Shown here piece by piece: positions 28,514 through 37,545 of a stretch of 64,000 nt of DNA. The stretch covers positions 4,212,501 through 4,276,500 of the forward strand of contig NZ_CP032694.1 of assembly GCF_003627755.1 (NCBI RefSeq), in the 5' to 3' direction. A model generated the notes under the pieces. The model had not been told where the DNA came from and did no database searches. It worked only from the letters and a program-made list of their open reading frames with translations. The position numbers and the translations under genes are program-made. Numbering within the stretch: the first letter of the stretch is position 1; every line of letters starts with the position of its first letter. The DNA comes from Rhizobium jaguaris. Its GTDB lineage: Bacteria > Pseudomonadota > Alphaproteobacteria > Rhizobiales > Rhizobiaceae.

Positions 28514-30115
28514 CTACGCGGTCTTGGTGGCGCGATGGAAACGCCAGCGGGCGTAACCACTCTTGACGTCGTAGCCGAGATTGACGCGGGCATTGCGCGC
28601 CACGGTGAAGGACAGCGTCGACATGCCGATCAATGGCAAATCACGAAGCACCTGTAGTTCGATCTGTTTGCAATAATCGACGTAGCTCTTGAAGTCGGTG
28701 GACTGCAGCGCCTTGTCGAGCAACCCGTCGATGCCGGGCATGGCAACGCCATAGTGGCTGTAGTTGATGCCGCCCTTGCCGTCGGCCTTGACCTCGGACT
28801 TGGTCGAAAGCTGCTGGAAATAAAGCTGCGTCGGGATCGGCGGATAGCTCGACGAATGTAGCGCGAGCGTGTTCTTGTCCATGTGGTTGTCGGCATGATA
28901 GGCGGTGTGGTCGCCAATATGCAGGTTCATGCGCATGCCGACCGCGCGCAACTGTTCCTGTACGATCAGCATGATCGAGGAATAGTCCTCGCGCTGGCTG
29001 CAATTGCTGTCGAAATCGAAGCCGTTCGGGAAACCGGCTTCGGCAAGCAGCGCCTTCGCCTTGTCCGGATCGTAATTGTATTGCAGTTCGGGCGGCAGGT
29101 CCTCAGTCTTGAAGCCGGCCGGGAAGAAATCCGGCTGCAGGCCGGCCGTAAAACCGCCCATCGGCTTCAATGCATCGGCAACCGCGTGACGGTCGACGGC
29201 ATACATGATCGCCTGGCGTACCTTGAGGTTGTCAAAGGGCTTGCGGTTGAGGTTGACGTGGAGCGTGTTGAACGAGCCCGGTGCAGTCATGTCGAATTTC
29301 AGCGTCGAGTCGCGCTGCAGCATGGAATCGACCCAGCCCGGCGCACGTACCGCCTCGATCATGTCGACATCGCCCGATAGCAGCGCCAGCGTACGCGCGG
29401 TGGTGTCGGCGATGTAGACACATTCGGCGCTGGCGATCTTGGCCTTGTTTTTCGTGTCCCAATAGCCCTCGTGGCGCTTCATCGCGACACCCCACTGATT
29501 GTCAAAGCGGGTGAGTTCGTAGGGACCGGTGCCGACGGCATCGGTGGCGAATTTTTCTGCGCCGATCTTGTCGAAGGCTTTCTTCGAGACGATCGAAGTG
29601 TTGTTGCAGAAGATCGACGTGCCAAGCAGGTTGACGTCAGGCGTCTTCAACTGGATATCGACCTCATAAGGACCCTTGGCAACGACATCGGCGATATTGG
29701 ACAAGATCGTCGTGTTCGTGCCTTCCTTGATCGCGCGCTTGAAGGAGAAGACCACGTCGTCGGAGGTCATCTCGCCATAGCCTTTGTGGAACTGCACGCC
29801 CTGGCGCAGCTTGAACGTCCAGGTCTTGGCGTCCGGCGACGTCGTCCACTCGGTGGCGAGCGTCGGAACATACTGATCCGGCGTCGTGGCGAAAGTGCCG
29901 TCTTCAGGGCGGACAAGCTGTTCGTACATCTGCTCGGTCGCCCAGTTGTCGCCACCCTGCGTCGTCTGGTTCGGATCGCTGGTGCGCGGGCCCGTGGCGG
30001 CGATGCCGACGCGGATCACATCTGCACTCTGCGCGCGAGCCGCCCTTAGCCCGACCATGCTCATCGCCGCCGTCGCAGCCGCCAGCTCAAGGAATTCACG
30101 TCTTTTCAGGCTCAT
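28514..30115 (-). CDS. ABC importer substrate-binding protein, family 5
   Basis: 533-residue periplasmic binding protein of the DppA/OppA class (SBP_bac_5). The N-terminus LKRREFLELAAATAAMS followed by AARA-Q looks like a Tat signal peptide. Conserved family pieces include WTFKLRQGVQFHKGYGEMTSDDVVFSF at about 95-121 (two adjoining motifs) and VRQAIMYAVDRHAV. GGGAGGG lies upstream of the ATG. This class binds peptides but also sugars, opines and other organics; its neighbours suggest an acid or amide substrate rather than a peptide. Confidence 0.92.
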   Translation of the reverse strand: MSLKRREFLELAAATAAMSMVGLRAARAQSADVIRVGIAATGPRTSDPNQTTQGGDNWATEQMYEQLVRPEDGTFATTPDQYVPTLATEWTTSPDAKTWTFKLRQGVQFHKGYGEMTSDDVVFSFKRAIKEGTNTTILSNIADVVAKGPYEVDIQLKTPDVNLLGTSIFCNNTSIVSKKAFDKIGAEKFATDAVGTGPYELTRFDNQWGVAMKRHEGYWDTKNKAKIASAECVYIADTTARTLALLSGDVDMIEAVRAPGWVDSMLQRDSTLKFDMTAPGSFNTLHVNLNRKPFDNLKVRQAIMYAVDRHAVADALKPMGGFTAGLQPDFFPAGFKTEDLPPELQYNYDPDKAKALLAEAGFPNGFDFDSNCSQREDYSSIMLIVQEQLRAVGMRMNLHIGDHTAYHADNHMDKNTLALHSSSYPPIPTQLYFQQLSTKSEVKADGKGGINYSHYGVAMPGIDGLLDKALQSTDFKSYVDYCKQIELQVLRDLPLIGMSTLSFTVARNARVNLGYDVKSGYARWRFHRATKTA

Positions 30116-30134
30116 AAACTACCCTCCCAGGATA

Positions 30135-31247
30135 TCAGCTGCGACGCTTGTTCAGTTCGGCGTCGTTGATTGAAAGGCCCAGCCCCGGGCCAGAAGGCAC
30201 CACAAACTTTCCGTTCTGAGGCTTCGGCAGATTGTCGAAAGCGACATGCATGCGTGTCGACGGATCGGCGAATTCAGCCGGCTTGGTCAGGTGCATGATG
30301 GCGGAAAGGATATGCAGGTTGGCAACATGGCCGATCGTCGGTTGCGTCTGGTGCGGCACCAATTCGACGCCATGGGCGTGGCAGATCGCCATGCACTGCA
30401 TCAGGCCGGTAATGCCGCCCATCTTTATGAGGTCGGGCTGCACCATGCGCACGCCGGCATTGATCATGTCGACGAGGGCTTGCGTCGTATAGGTCTGCTC
30501 GCCGGCCGAAACCGTGATGCTGAGGCGCTGGGCGATCTCGCCCATGGCGCGGACGTTGTAATGCTGCACCGGCTCCTCGAACCAGATGTAGCCTTCCTCC
30601 TCCAGTACGCGGCCGACGCGCATCGCTGTGCCGACGGAGTAAAGATTGCTGGCATCGAAAGCGAGCGGGAAACCATCGCCGACCAGTTTGCGCACCGCCT
30701 TGATCTTGGCGATATCACCGGGAACGTCGACATCCTGGCGCGACCGGTCGCCGTCCTGACGGAACTTGATCAGTGCCGGCGTTTCCGACTTGAAGCGTTC
30801 CTCGACCGCACGCAGCGTCTCGTCGAGAGTGCGGAAGGCGTTGTTGCCGACAGAGGAATAGAAGGGAATTTCCTTGCGCCAGGCACCGCCGAGCAATTGA
30901 TGGATCGGCTGGTTGAAGAACTTGCCCTTGATATCCCAGAGCGCGATATCGAGTGCGGCGAGCGCACCGGTAACCGCGCCTTCCGGCCCGAGCTTGATAT
31001 ATTTGTGCATCAGCCGGTCGAAGATGATGGCGTGGTCGAGCGCGTCGAGGCCAACCAGGGATTCGGCGAAATCCCTGACGACGCCGAGCGAGTGCTCGCC
31101 GCCCATCATCGGTGATGCCTCACCATGGCCGACGATGCCGTCTGTGGTAGTGACGCGAATGAAGGCCGTACGGCGGCCCGGCGGCTCGTTGGGCTCCCAG
31201 CTTACTTGGAAAGCCTCGACGGATTTGATGGTTGTAGAAGTCGGCAC
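30135..31247 (-). CDS. Enolase-superfamily enzyme, mandelate racemase/muconate lactonizing type
   Basis: 370-residue Mg-dependent enzyme that abstracts a proton alpha to a carboxylate (racemase, dehydratase or cycloisomerase). Visible active-site pieces: KFRQDGD (catalytic Lys region, about 160), metal ligands in AFDASNLYS (Asp), WFEEP (Glu) and SAGEQTYT (Glu), and the C-terminal HQTQPTIGH (His). Start is the GTG at 31247 with AAGGA eight bases upstream; the TTG at 31253 is too close to it. First gene of the importer operon, so its substrate is probably what the transporter brings in. The exact reaction is not predictable. Confidence 0.88.
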   Translation of the reverse strand: MPTSTTIKSVEAFQVSWEPNEPPGRRTAFIRVTTTDGIVGHGEASPMMGGEHSLGVVRDFAESLVGLDALDHAIIFDRLMHKYIKLGPEGAVTGALAALDIALWDIKGKFFNQPIHQLLGGAWRKEIPFYSSVGNNAFRTLDETLRAVEERFKSETPALIKFRQDGDRSRQDVDVPGDIAKIKAVRKLVGDGFPLAFDASNLYSVGTAMRVGRVLEEEGYIWFEEPVQHYNVRAMGEIAQRLSITVSAGEQTYTTQALVDMINAGVRMVQPDLIKMGGITGLMQCMAICHAHGVELVPHQTQPTIGHVANLHILSAIMHLTKPAEFADPSTRMHVAFDNLPKPQNGKFVVPSGPGLGLSINDAELNKRRS

Positions 31248-31653
31248 GCCCAAAATCCTTACTGCAACGAAATGTTGAATGGCGGTCCGGCCTGGTGGCC
31301 GGAAAATGTGGGTCGGAGCTGGCGATACGCGGCAAATGGATCAATTTCTGTGCCTGCCACCCCGCTGAAAGGCACAGGTCTCCGTTCAGCCCAAACGGGC
31401 TGCCTTGCTCAGAAAATCCCCATTAACCTCCTGCGACCCTCGCCATACCTGCCACGTTCACCGGGCAGTCACTCTCTCCACGGAACGCACCATTACGCAT
31501 TTTGCATCCGTATGCAATATCGCAAAACGGGCAAATTCGGAAAAACTATGCTGATTGGTAGGATGAATAAGCTAGCACGGGTCCATAGAGCCGCAAAGCC
31601 GCCTTTGCTGGCATGTTGTGGCAATACAGATATTCCCTAATGGAAAAAGCAGT
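31248..31653. other. 406-base intergenic region with promoter of the enolase/ABC operon
   Basis: No gene is supported. It separates the enolase/ABC operon from the dehydratase gene on the same strand and must hold the promoter of the former. The only clear element is the LacI-type palindrome at 31502-31517; a weaker related string TCGCAAAA follows it. Confidence 0.6.
31502..31517. promoter_or_regulatory. Putative LacI-family operator 1
   Basis: Perfect inverted repeat TTGCAT-CCGT-ATGCAA. The same arms with the same 4-base spacer occur at 35129-35144 beside the LacI gene. It lies about 255 bases upstream of the enolase-superfamily gene. Confidence 0.7.
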
Positions 31654-32481
31654 TCAGGCGTAAGCGTAGATCGAAGTCCGAAGGAACCGGGCAACGAGCA
31701 CACCATCGGCCATCATGAACTCCTCGCTCTCGAAATAATATTTACCTTTGCGCAGCGACGCATCGGTTATGCGTCCGGCTGTGGTCAGGCGCTGGCCGGG
31801 ACGGACAAGGCCGAAATGCTGCGCCTCGGCACTGGTCAAAACCACCGGCGCCGGAAAGGCGAAGCTGTTGTTGGTGTCGCCCATGGCGAGCCGCATCAGG
31901 CAGCCGGAATGCACGAAACCGGAATTGCTGTAGAGCGGATGCCGCTCACTGAAAGCCGAAAGCGATTTGCGGAAATCCGTTTCGGTCAACACCCTGTCGG
32001 CTGTCGTCACCGGCATGCCCGGCCGCAACGCACCAGCTGCGACACGCGGCGGCGTCTCCGGCCGCGGCAATATCGCGAAGCCTGAAATATCCGGCGCGAC
32101 AGGTTGCGCATCCCGCAACCCGACCCAGCCGGACGCGACCTCTTCGCCCTCCTCGTTGACGGCGCGGATCTCGGCCCGACGCATCTGAGGATCGTCCGTA
32201 AGTTCGCCGGCCTTGATGGTCAGCACATCGCCATTGTAGACGGGCCGGCGAAAGCGGGCACTCATGCCACCGCGCTCCGCCCATGCCTGCCCCCAGGCTT
32301 CGATCGCCACACGACTGATATGGCCATAGACGAAGGCCCCAGGCACCAGAGCCGCCTTATAACCTCGAGCCCGAGCCACATCGTCGTCATGGATCGACCC
32401 CCTGTAGCGGGGGTCATCATCGAGCTGAACATGAACAGCCAAACTGCGCGGGAAGAGTGCTTTATCGGTAGAGAGGGGCAT
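31654..32481 (-). CDS. MaoC-like acyl-CoA dehydratase / hydratase
   Basis: 275-residue protein with two hot-dog-fold regions. RGYKAALVPGAFVYGHIS near residue 50 and FRRPVYNGDVLTIKAG are MaoC-domain hallmarks; the second half (about 150-270, VHSGCLMRLAMGDTN, VRPGQRLTTAGRI) is a second, more divergent hot-dog unit. Such proteins hydrate or dehydrate CoA thioesters. It follows the double CoA-transferase with translational coupling, so it likely acts on that enzyme's CoA ester. Start chosen at 32481 with GGTGAG six bases upstream; the ATG at 32496, overlapping the previous stop, is also possible. Confidence 0.8.
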   Translation of the reverse strand: MPLSTDKALFPRSLAVHVQLDDDPRYRGSIHDDDVARARGYKAALVPGAFVYGHISRVAIEAWGQAWAERGGMSARFRRPVYNGDVLTIKAGELTDDPQMRRAEIRAVNEEGEEVASGWVGLRDAQPVAPDISGFAILPRPETPPRVAAGALRPGMPVTTADRVLTETDFRKSLSAFSERHPLYSNSGFVHSGCLMRLAMGDTNNSFAFPAPVVLTSAEAQHFGLVRPGQRLTTAGRITDASLRKGKYYFESEEFMMADGVLVARFLRTSIYAYA

Positions 32482-32488
32482 ATCAGGC

Positions 32489-35053
32489 TCACCCATCGGC
32501 AAATGGCACGGTCGCCGTCGCGGCGCTGGCCTGGAGTTGATCGATCTCTTCGTCTGACAGAGTCAGGATATCCCGGAGCACGCGCATATTGTCGCCGCCG
32601 AATTGCGGAGCCGCACTGCGCTGTGTGCCGGGCGTGCGGCTCAGGTGGATCGGCAGGCCCGGATACGGATGCCGCCCGGCATCGGGATGATTGAGTTCGG
32701 TGAAGAAACCGCGATGGGCGAGATAGTCGCTGCCGGCAAGATCGGCAGCGGTTGCGACCGGCGCCGCAGCAACACCAGCCTCCTGTAGCCGCCGCGCTAC
32801 CTCATGCTTGCTGCGTCCACGCGTCCAATCCGCGATGATTCCGGTCAGCAGATCCTCATTGGCACGTCGCGCTGCCAGCGTCGCAAAGCGGCTGTCTTCG
32901 GCCAGATCGGGTCTTTCCATGACTGCACAGAGCGCCCGCCACTGCGTCTCGTCTTCCGCGGCAATCACCACCCATTGGTCTTCGCCGATAGCCGGAAACG
33001 CATCGTGCGGAGCCATATGGGCGACGTGATTGCCGTCGGGCACCGGATCGAGGCCGGTTTCGGTCGCAAGCAGCAGCTCCGCGCCGATGAGCTGCATCGC
33101 CGCCTCCACCTGCGGTACCTCGATATATTGACCCTCGCCGGTTCGCTGCCGGTAGTGCAGCGCGGTCAGAATAGCAGCCGCGGCATTGAAGCCGCCGATC
33201 GGATCGAGATAGGAAGGACCGGTATTCTCCGGCTGGCCATTGCGATAGCCCATCATTGCGGACATGCCGGTCGCCATTTCCATGGTCGGGCCCAGCGCCG
33301 CATAGCCGGACATTGGTCCATGCCGCCCGAACGCCGGCAGTTCCGCAACGATGATATCCGGCTTGATCTTAGTGAGATTGTCATAATCGAGCCCGAGCTT
33401 GGCAAGCGTTCCCGGCCGAAAATTACAGATCAGTACGTCAGCCACGGCCACCAGCCGCCGCAATGTCTGCCGCCCCTCCTCCGTCTTCAGATTGAGAATG
33501 CAGGAGAGCTTGTTGACGTTCTGCGAGTTGAACAGAAAAGATCGGTCGAAGAACCGCTCGCCCGGCTCGCCGTCCGGAAAATTGATCGGATTGGGCTTCT
33601 CCTTGTTCAATCGCCAGGAATTGACCCGGTTCGGCGACTCCACGTGGATCGATTCGGCCCCGAAATAGCAGAGCACCCGCCCTGCCATCGGCCCGGCCCA
33701 GGCTGTGGTGATCTCGATGACCCGGATGCCTTGCAGAGGGAGATGTGGAACTTCTGTCCCTTGCCTGCCCTCGTCCTTCGAGGCTCCGGCCTGCGGCCTC
33801 TGCGCCTCAGGATGAGGGCTATTCCCGAGCTTGGCCGTTGCTTCAATTCCTTTGATGGTTTGCCCTGACGCAACAGCGCCCTGTTTGCTTCTGCCTCCAG
33901 GCACAAAACCGGCTCCATCCTCATTCTGAGGTGGGAGCGCAGCGACCCTCGAAGGACGAGGGTGGCCCATAAATCCGTCCAGATCACGGTTCGCCTCACC
34001 CAGATCGGGCGCACCCGCCCGCACGCGGCGCGGCGTCTCGCTCATGCGAAACGGCGGCCCGAGGATGACCCGGCCGTCGACGCTTTCCCAATAATTGCGG
34101 CTGTTAAGATGGGCATTGCCGAATTGTTCGGACGGACGATAGGCTTTGGCGGCGATCACCTGCGCTTGCTGCAACCGTTCCACTAGGTCTTCGGCGGCAA
34201 GATCCGCAACCTTCTCTTGGATGATGGCAAACATGGCGTCCCAGTTTCGCCGCCGGATGGCCGGATCGGCGAAACGCGCATCGCGCTCCATTTCCGGCAG
34301 ATCGAGAGCCGTACACACCGCATACCAGCGGTGATTATAGATCCAGATGCACACCCAGCCGTCGCGGCATTTCACCTGGCCTGCCGGGATGGTCTGATCA
34401 TTGCGGCGATGGACCGAGCTATTGTAGATGTGCCGGAGCACATAGGGAAAACACATGGCAGCCGCCGTTTCCTCGATATCGACGCTGACCGCTTGCCCCT
34501 TGCCATCGGCGGAGCGCGCAGAAAGCGCCGCCATGATGCCGATATAGGCCGCCACGCCGGCGGCAAACGAAGCGCGGTCGCCGACGCCATACAACGGCTC
34601 GCGCCCGAATTCCCCGTTGTTGTTCATCATGCCCGACAGCGCCTGCAGCACGATTTCCGGTGCCTTCCAATCCTTCAGCGGCCCATCCTTGCCGAAGGGA
34701 CTGACGGTGACGGCGACACATTGTGGATTGATCTTCTCCACCTCGGCCGCATCGAAATCCTCCGGCAGGATCGCGACGTCGGCACTTGCGAGCAGCGCGT
34801 CCAACCGGGCTCGACCTTCGCTGCCTTGGCGGTCGAGGCTGACGGAACGTTTGCCTGTGTTGAGATGCCAGAAGCGCTGCGAAAGCCCGCTGTCCTTCAC
34901 CGGGAAGGGCGGCATGCGCCGGATCCGCGACCCGGCTTCCGGCTCCACCAGGATTACCTCCGCGCCGAAGTCGGCAAACAGGCGCGCGCAATATTGACCG
35001 CCCAAATTGTCCGAGAAATCGACGACTCTGAGATCGTCCAATGCACCGGGCAT
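32489..35053 (-). CDS. Fused double class III CoA-transferase (CaiB/BaiF)
   Basis: 854 residues, about twice the family length of 400. Domain 1 (about 1-360) begins DDLRVVDFSDNLGGQYCARL; domain 2 (about 430-850) begins GIRVIEITTAWAGPMAGRVL. Both have the CaiB layout. Class III enzymes use a catalytic Asp: domain 2 has the expected region LDPIGGF, while domain 1 has VGDRASF there. Between them is a low-complexity linker, residues about 364-428, encoded by two inverted palindromic repeats (33769-33962). Start is the ATG at 35053 with GGAGG eight bases upstream, not the GTG at 35068. It probably activates a carboxylic acid to its CoA ester for the MaoC-like enzyme. Divergent from the LacI gene. 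Confidence 0.88.
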   Translation of the reverse strand: MPGALDDLRVVDFSDNLGGQYCARLFADFGAEVILVEPEAGSRIRRMPPFPVKDSGLSQRFWHLNTGKRSVSLDRQGSEGRARLDALLASADVAILPEDFDAAEVEKINPQCVAVTVSPFGKDGPLKDWKAPEIVLQALSGMMNNNGEFGREPLYGVGDRASFAAGVAAYIGIMAALSARSADGKGQAVSVDIEETAAAMCFPYVLRHIYNSSVHRRNDQTIPAGQVKCRDGWVCIWIYNHRWYAVCTALDLPEMERDARFADPAIRRRNWDAMFAIIQEKVADLAAEDLVERLQQAQVIAAKAYRPSEQFGNAHLNSRNYWESVDGRVILGPPFRMSETPRRVRAGAPDLGEANRDLDGFMGHPRPSRVAALPPQNEDGAGFVPGGRSKQGAVASGQTIKGIEATAKLGNSPHPEAQRPQAGASKDEGRQGTEVPHLPLQGIRVIEITTAWAGPMAGRVLCYFGAESIHVESPNRVNSWRLNKEKPNPINFPDGEPGERFFDRSFLFNSQNVNKLSCILNLKTEEGRQTLRRLVAVADVLICNFRPGTLAKLGLDYDNLTKIKPDIIVAELPAFGRHGPMSGYAALGPTMEMATGMSAMMGYRNGQPENTGPSYLDPIGGFNAAAAILTALHYRQRTGEGQYIEVPQVEAAMQLIGAELLLATETGLDPVPDGNHVAHMAPHDAFPAIGEDQWVVIAAEDETQWRALCAVMERPDLAEDSRFATLAARRANEDLLTGIIADWTRGRSKHEVARRLQEAGVAAAPVATAADLAGSDYLAHRGFFTELNHPDAGRHPYPGLPIHLSRTPGTQRSAAPQFGGDNMRVLRDILTLSDEEIDQLQASAATATVPFADG
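33769..33962. repeat. Inverted pair of rhizobial palindromic repeats inside a coding linker
   Basis: Copy 1 at 33769-33818 begins CCTCGTCCTTCGAGG and ends CCTCAGGATGAGG. Copy 2 at 33919-33962 reads in the opposite direction, with CCTCATTCTGAGG at one end and CCTCGAAGGACGAGG at the other. The 100 bases between are unrelated. The reading frame stays open across all of it. Confidence 0.8.
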
Positions 35054-35128
35054 TCGAATTGCCTCCACCCATCATCATATCATTCGGCGCCCGATCTCCT
35101 CCCGAACGCCAGCACACACTAATATGAC

Positions 35129-35144
35129 TTGCATACGCATGCAA
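35129..35144. promoter_or_regulatory. Putative LacI-family operator 2
   Basis: Perfect inverted repeat TTGCAT-ACGC-ATGCAA in the 194-base gap between the divergent CoA-transferase and LacI genes. Same arms and spacing as the site at 31502-31517. It could control both divergent promoters, including autoregulation. Confidence 0.75.
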
Positions 35145-35247
35145 TATGAACTTCAATCCGAATGAACCGATTGAATGAAATCCATCGGAACGGTATTGAC
35201 GGTGCAGGGGCGAGTAAAACCGCGAGACAAGCAATTCGGGGACGCAG

Positions 35248-36282
35248 ATGGCGCGTGGCGTGGGACCGTCAGATGGAAAGAGAAGGCCGATCACCGCGCG
35301 CGAGCTGGCGCGAATGATCGGGGTCAGTCAGTCGGCTGTCTCACGCGCCTTCACGCCGGGCGCCAGCATTGCGCCGGAGCTGCGCGAAAAAATCCTGAAA
35401 TTCGCCGAGGAGCAGGATTACCATCCGAACGCCATCGCCAGCATGCTGTCGAAGAGCCGCACCAACATCGTCGGCATCGTCGTTTCCGACATGAGTAACC
35501 CCTTCTATCCCGCGCTCATCCAGAAGCTCTCGCAGGGCCTGCAGCGCATCGGCCTGCAAAGCCTGCTGTTCAACATCACCAAGGGCTCGAATATCGAAGA
35601 GCAGCTCTCGGCGCTGCGACGCTACAACGTCGATGCCGTCATCGTCATTTCGGCAACCATGCTCTCGGGAGCGACCCTGCATTGGGCGACCGAGGGCCGT
35701 GCTGCGATCCTGATCAACCGCGTCGTCGACGACGCCGATATCAACTGCGTCTGTTGTGACAACGTCGAGGGCGCGCGCGCCATCGCCGATCATTTCCACG
35801 AACTCGGCCGCCGCCGCGTCGCCTATGTCTCGGGTCTCAGCCATACCACCACCAATCTGGAGCGGCAGAACGCCTTCATCACCCGCGTCGCCGAACTGGG
35901 CATGACGCTGACGGGCCGTGTCGACGCAGGAGAATATAGTTACGACGCCGGCCGCCGCGCGGCACTCGAAATCGCCGCCAAGAACAACACCGATGCTATC
36001 TTCTTTGCCAACGACATTCTCGCAATCGGCGGCATCGATGCGCTGCGCGAGGACAGCGGCAGGCGAGTGCCCGAGGATATTTCCGTCGCCGGCTTCGACG
36101 ACATCCCCATGGCTAGCTGGCCGCATTATGCGCTGACGACGTTTCGCCAGCCGCTGGACGAGATCGTCACCGTCGTCGTCGGCATGCTGGAGGACGGTTC
36201 CTGCCAGCCAGGCCAGCCGTCGAGCATCAAGCGGATATCGGGTGGGCTGATCGTCAGGCAGTCGACGGGGCCGCTGGAATAG
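35248..36282 (+). CDS. LacI-family transcriptional regulator
   Basis: 344 residues. The N-terminal LacI helix-turn-helix is at about 15-65 (TARELARMIGVSQSAVSRAF ... LREKILKFAEEQDYHPNAIA), with the hinge helix SMLSKSRTNIVGIVVSD, then a periplasmic-binding-like ligand domain. ATG at 35248 has GGGGA upstream. Located divergently from the CoA-transferase/MaoC operon; the paired palindromes at 31502 and 35129 suggest it also controls the enolase/ABC importer operon. The inducer is probably the imported substrate or a product of it. Confidence 0.92.
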   Translation: MARGVGPSDGKRRPITARELARMIGVSQSAVSRAFTPGASIAPELREKILKFAEEQDYHPNAIASMLSKSRTNIVGIVVSDMSNPFYPALIQKLSQGLQRIGLQSLLFNITKGSNIEEQLSALRRYNVDAVIVISATMLSGATLHWATEGRAAILINRVVDDADINCVCCDNVEGARAIADHFHELGRRRVAYVSGLSHTTTNLERQNAFITRVAELGMTLTGRVDAGEYSYDAGRRAALEIAAKNNTDAIFFANDILAIGGIDALREDSGRRVPEDISVAGFDDIPMASWPHYALTTFRQPLDEIVTVVVGMLEDGSCQPGQPSSIKRISGGLIVRQSTGPLE

Positions 36283-36285
36283 GCC

Positions 36286-37449
36286 TCACAGCCCTTCCAC
36301 CAGTTCCAGCAATGCGCCATCACTGCCGCGCCGGCCGATGACCGACAGCCCCACAGGTCCGCCATCCATCTTCCCGGCCGGCATGGAAATCTGTGGCAGG
36401 CTGGCATGGCCGGCGACGGAGAGGATGCCGAGGGCCTGCTGGCGGTAGGCCTCGAATATCTCCCGCGATGAATCCCGGAGCGGAGCAGGACCAGGGGCCG
36501 TCGGGATGATCATGACCAGGCCGCCGGCAAGCTCTGCGTCCATTGTCCGGGCAATTTCGCGACGCGTTGCATCGACCCGGGCAAAGGTCTCGTCACTGAT
36601 GGATCGGGCCACGGCGAAACGCGCGGCGATATCGGGACCGAGTTCGGCGTCATGCGCCTCGACCCAATTGCCCAGCACTTTCCATGCATCATAGCCCTGC
36701 CAGAAACGGTAGATTTCGGACCGTTCTTCCGGCCCGACGATCGGCAGCGGATCGGCGACGGTTTTGCTGAACCGCGCTGCGATCTTGTCCGCCATCGGCC
36801 GCAGCAGGGCGGCAAGTCCCGGATCGACACCCGTCCAGATGTCGGAAGGCAGCCACGCCACCGAAAAATCCATCTCACCGGCGACACCAAGAGTGCGGCC
36901 GACACGCGCCAGCGTTCGGGCATCGCGAGCGAACCAGCCGAGCGTATCGAAACCGGGGCCGAGCGGCACCACACCGCCCATGTCGATCATCCCATGACTC
37001 GGCCGCATGCCGAAAATGCCGTTGAAAGAGGCCGGCAGCCGCACCGAGCCGCCTGTATCCGTCCCGAGCGCGAAATCCACCAGGCCGGCGCCGACGGCTG
37101 AAGCGGAGCCGGAAGAGGAGCCGCCGGGCACGCGATCGGGCGCGGCACTATTCAGCGGCGTGCCGTAATGCGCGTTGGTGCCCATCAGGCTGTAGGCAAA
37201 TTCATCCATATGCGTCTTGCCGGCGAGCACTGCCCCCTCGGCCAAGAGGCGGGCGACCACAGGCGCATGTGCCGCCGCCGGGCCATGCGCGCGCCGCCAG
37301 ACCGGATTGCCGTTGCCGGTGATCCGCCCTTCGACATCGATATTGTCCTTGGCGGCAAAGGTCAGCCCGGCCAGCGAGCCGCTCTCCGCAGCGCGAACGG
37401 GCTGCGCGAAAAGCTCGATGAAAGCATTGGCGGTATCGATCAGGGGCAT
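36286..37449 (-). CDS. Amidase-signature hydrolase
   Basis: 387 residues, short for the family. The Ser-Ser-Lys triad is visible: Lys in FAAKDNID, cis-Ser in PGGSSSGSASAVGAG, and nucleophile Ser in GTDTGGSVRLPASFNG. It hydrolyses a C-N amide bond of an unknown substrate. Start chosen at the ATG at 37449 (PLIDTANAF); the frame is open 19 codons further upstream without a good SD. It converges with the LacI gene with a 3-base gap; whether it belongs to that pathway is unknown. Confidence 0.85.
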   Translation of the reverse strand: MPLIDTANAFIELFAQPVRAAESGSLAGLTFAAKDNIDVEGRITGNGNPVWRRAHGPAAAHAPVVARLLAEGAVLAGKTHMDEFAYSLMGTNAHYGTPLNSAAPDRVPGGSSSGSASAVGAGLVDFALGTDTGGSVRLPASFNGIFGMRPSHGMIDMGGVVPLGPGFDTLGWFARDARTLARVGRTLGVAGEMDFSVAWLPSDIWTGVDPGLAALLRPMADKIAARFSKTVADPLPIVGPEERSEIYRFWQGYDAWKVLGNWVEAHDAELGPDIAARFAVARSISDETFARVDATRREIARTMDAELAGGLVMIIPTAPGPAPLRDSSREIFEAYRQQALGILSVAGHASLPQISMPAGKMDGGPVGLSVIGRRGSDGALLELVEGL

Positions 37450-37545
37450 GGGTGCATTTCCGTGAGGTGGGAATACCAGGCTAGCCGCATTCCGCCGGGC
37501 GGACAACGGCGCGACCGTCAGATGAGCAATCTAGAGCTCGCTGCA

